The notes under the pieces were generated by a model that was not told the origin of the DNA, did no database searches, and saw only the letters and a program-made list of their open reading frames with translations. Shown piece by piece: positions 62,006-64,000 of a DNA stretch of 64,000 nucleotides. Source of the stretch: Parahoeflea alexandrii (GTDB lineage Bacteria; Pseudomonadota; Alphaproteobacteria; Rhizobiales; Rhizobiaceae); the NCBI RefSeq assembly GCF_024105735.1, contig NZ_JAAAML010000002.1:1-64000 (forward strand). Reading direction: 5' to 3'. Made by a program: the position numbers and the translations under genes. How positions within the stretch are numbered: the stretch's first letter is position 1; every line of letters begins with the position of its first letter.

Positions 62006-62028
62006 TGGCGCCTCAGGCTGGGGCGCCA
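62006..62028. other. Hairpin between convergent genes
   Basis: TGGCGCC (62006-62012) pairs with GGCGCCA (62022-62028) around nine bases, in the 51-base gap between yhhQ and the phytase-like gene. It lacks a T tract on either strand, so it may be a bidirectional stop or an RNA-stability element; weak evidence. Confidence 0.3.
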
Positions 62029-62039
62029 TACCCTGGCGG

Positions 62040-63065
62040 CTAGCCGTCGTCCCCGACATAGCGGAATTCAAGAACCAGGTTCCGCTGCAGGATGGAATGA
62101 TTGTCATCCGAGACAAGGGTAACGAACACACCTCCATCCTCGTCCTCGCTGACATCCAGGCCTTCCATGTTGTCGATCTGGTCGCCGAAATCCGCTTCAA
62201 GAACGACCGGCCCGTCAACCAGGTTTCCCGCCCCAAGCCGGCTGGCGTCAATCCTGCGGATGCGCATGCCGATGCCTCCGGCGATCGAGAACCGCCGTTC
62301 CAGCAGCAAGAGGTCGCCATTGGGCAGGAAGTCGCCGTCCGTCACATCGTAGGGCGGGTGCCGCTTGACGAAGAACACGCCCTTCTTCGGCCCGGTCAGC
62401 ACAGCGGCATAGATATCGCCATTGGCATCGAGACTTCTCTCGGAGACGACAACCACCTCTCCCGCCAGCGGCGAGGTTGCCGGCGCCACCATGATGGCCT
62501 CCAGGCCACGATTGTTGCGGAGTTCCCTCAACGGGATCTGCAGGGGCACCGTCCCGGTAGGCCTGGAACTGCCTGGCGCATCAGCTGGATAGACATCGAC
62601 CCGGCTCCGCCGTTCGAAGCTGACCAGCACCTCGTCACCGCGCACCGCCAGGCCTTCGGCATCGACGCGCCACTTCTCTTCCGAAGACTCGCCGTCCGCA
62701 TCCAGCATCGAAGCGACCGAGAAATCCGCAATCCCGGTCAATTCACCATTCGGCCCCCGCTCGAAGCGCCCGGCATACCAAAAGCCGGTGTCCATGACGC
62801 CCAGAAAACGCTGCCGGTCAGCCGACAACCGGATCGCCGACATCGCGCCAAGCATCGAACTCGGAGAACTCAGCTCGAGCCCGCCGATGAACTCGAAGGC
62901 ACCGAACCGGGTCTGGTCCGAACCAACCTTGAAATTGGAAATCAAACGCGAGTTTATCGGAAGGGTCTGGTCTTGCGCGGCGGACGGCAGAGCCGTCGAG
63001 ATTGTCAACGCGGCAAGCACGCTTGCGACCAGCATCAGCCGCGACCTGTTTCGCAGACGGATCAC
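62040..63065 (-). CDS. Esterase-like activity of phytase family protein, exported
   Basis: Secreted or membrane-anchored protein of 341 residues of the phytase-like beta-propeller family (PF13449). The N-terminus carries a signal-like hydrophobic stretch ([14 protein letters not shown] near 12-25). Visible blocks are [40 protein letters not shown] and [24 protein letters not shown]. Activity is not established. The start is probably the GTG at 63065, which overlaps the cobT stop as GTGA; the ATG at 63035 is another choice. Cotranslation with cobT suggests an operon. Confidence 0.82.
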   Translation of the reverse strand: MIRLRNRSRLMLVASVLAALTISTALPSAAQDQTLPINSRLISNFKVGSDQTRFGAFEFIGGLELSSPSSMLGAMSAIRLSADRQRFLGVMDTGFWYAGRFERGPNGELTGIADFSVASMLDADGESSEEKWRVDAEGLAVRGDEVLVSFERRSRVDVYPADAPGSSRPTGTVPLQIPLRELRNNRGLEAIMVAPATSPLAGEVVVVSERSLDANGDIYAAVLTGPKKGVFFVKRHPPYDVTDGDFLPNGDLLLLERRFSIAGGIGMRIRRIDASRLGAGNLVDGPVVLEADFGDQIDNMEGLDVSEDEDGGVFVTLVSDDNHSILQRNLVLEFRYVGDDG

Positions 63066-64000
63066 GCCCGCTTGCGCCCGCGCCGGGATTGCGATCCGCC
63101 CGCTTCGTCGGCAAACAGCGCCGCCAGCTGCTCGGTCATCGCGCCGGCCAGCTCCTCCGCATCGACAATCGTCACAGCGCGCCGGTAATAGCGGGTGACA
63201 TCGTGCCCGATGCCGATGGCAAGCAGTTCCACTGCGGACCGGGTCTCGATCTCCTCGATCACCGCGCGCAGGTGCCGCTCGAGATAATTGCCAGGATTGA
63301 CCGACAGCGTTGAATCGTCGACCGGCGCGCCGTCGGAGATCATCATCAGGATCTTGCGCTGCTCGGGCCGCCGGGCCAGCCGCGAATGGGCCCATATCAG
63401 CGCTTCACCGTCGATGTTTTCCTTGAGCAGCCCTTCGCGCATCATCAGACCCAGATTGCGCCGTGCCCGGCGCCATGGCGCATCCGCGGACTTGTAGACG
63501 ATGTGTCGCAGATCGTTGAGCCGGCCCGGTGTCGCCGGCTTGCCGCCGCTCAACCACTTCTCGCGGCTCTGACCGCCCTTCCAGGCCTTGGTGGTAAAGC
63601 CGAGCAGCTCCACCTTGACCCCGCACCGCTCGAGCGTGCGCGCCAGGATGTCGGCGCAGGTTGCAGCAACGGTGATCGGCCGGCCGCGCATCGAGCCGGA
63701 ATTGTCGATCAGCAGCGTCACCACCGTGTCGCGGAAATTGGTGTCGCGCTCCATTTTGAATGACAGCGGCTGCATCGGATCAATGATCATCCGGGTCAGC
63801 CGGGCGCTGTCGAGATAGCCTTCCTCAAGATCGAAGTCCCAGGCCCGGTTCTGCTGCGCCATCAACCGGCGTTGAAGCCGGTTGGCGAGCCGTCCCACAA
63901 CGCCCTGCAGATGCGCCAGCTGCTTGTCGAGAAACGCCCGCAGCCGGTCGAGCTCCGCCTCATCGCAAAGTTCCTCGGCAGAGATCTCCTCGTCGAACTC
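63062..64000 (-). CDS. cobT: Cobaltochelatase subunit CobT (partial, N-terminus beyond window)
   Basis: Part of the aerobic cobalt chelatase CobNST, which inserts Co(II) into hydrogenobyrinic acid a,c-diamide; CobS and CobT form the ATPase complex. The visible 312 residues are the C-terminal half: a helical segment with [49 protein letters not shown], then the von Willebrand A domain with MIDAS residues [10 protein letters not shown] and [11 protein letters not shown]. The frame runs open to the window end at 64000, so the gene starts outside. The C-terminus is intact. Confidence 0.95.
   Translation of the reverse strand, partial: EFDEEISAEELCDEAELDRLRAFLDKQLAHLQGVVGRLANRLQRRLMAQQNRAWDFDLEEGYLDSARLTRMIIDPMQPLSFKMERDTNFRDTVVTLLIDNSGSMRGRPITVAATCADILARTLERCGVKVELLGFTTKAWKGGQSREKWLSGGKPATPGRLNDLRHIVYKSADAPWRRARRNLGLMMREGLLKENIDGEALIWAHSRLARRPEQRKILMMISDGAPVDDSTLSVNPGNYLERHLRAVIEEIETRSAVELLAIGIGHDVTRYYRRAVTIVDAEELAGAMTEQLAALFADEAGGSQSRRGRKRA

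Overview
The window looks like one stretch of conserved, GC-rich chromosome from an alphaproteobacterium of the order Hyphomicrobiales (Rhizobiales), probably Rhizobiaceae or a close relative such as a Hoeflea-like marine rhizobial; the genus is a guess. The evidence is the family content (DUF4167, TIGR02302, DUF2125, DUF3108, DUF1178, long L28, CobT, PtsP next to LysC), promoters of the rhizobial CTTGAC-N17-CTATAT type, and a full CtrA box upstream of ftsE. I see no insertion sequence, integrase, prophage, CRISPR array or toxin-antitoxin pair. About 67 protein genes and one tRNA are packed tightly, often with overlapping ends.

Layout. 0.4-2.4 kb: envelope M23 peptidase. 2.4-12.3 kb (minus strand): yjbR-like gene, clpB, DUF4167, prmC-prfA, ptsP, lysC. 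12.5-17.3 kb: ubiG, then a minus-strand run DUF3291-DUF1178-nitrilase-grxC-comF and a plus-strand methyltransferase. 17.3-21.3 kb (minus strand): Flp pilin, a small membrane protein, mutT, GNAT, argJ, parvulin PPIase. 21.6-27.2 kb: secA, then a polysaccharide flippase with a BcsL/CelD-like acyltransferase. 27.2-33.9 kb: acyl-CoA synthetase, tRNA-Leu(CAA), exoD, dsbB, HNH nuclease, AlkA-type glycosylase, gluQRS, YihY. 34.0-40.4 kb: SDR, HIG1-like protein, cobalamin adenosyltransferase, rhomboid, etfBA, hydroxybutyryl-CoA dehydrogenase, DUF4442, DUF2892. 40.5-47.9 kb: tlpA, argH, lptM-like, lysA, TIGR02302, CpdR-like regulator, hpt. 48.2-52.3 kb: membrane protein, ftsEX, ydcF, plsC. 52.3-60.7 kb: gamma-glutamylcyclotransferase, DUF2125, tyrC-hisC, methyltransferase, gloB, cupin, lysoplasmalogenase, DMT exporter, DUF3108. 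61.0-64.0 kb: rpmB, a preQ1 riboswitch with a YhhQ-type queuosine-precursor transporter, a phytase-like secreted protein, and cobT cut by the window end.

How the parts fit. Most genes are housekeeping: translation termination, chaperone and secretion functions, lysine/arginine/histidine/tyrosine synthesis, divisome and lipid assembly, fatty-acid oxidation with its electron carrier, cobalamin and queuosine metabolism. The most interesting signals are non-coding. A compact preQ1-I riboswitch has a pseudoknot that would occlude the start codon of the YhhQ transporter. The lysC leader holds an intrinsic terminator with a possible antiterminator. The etfBA promoter carries a palindrome in its spacer, the DUF2892 promoter is strongly AT-rich and palindromic, and a CtrA box precedes ftsE. 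All positions and motifs were read by eye; no alignment or folding program was run.
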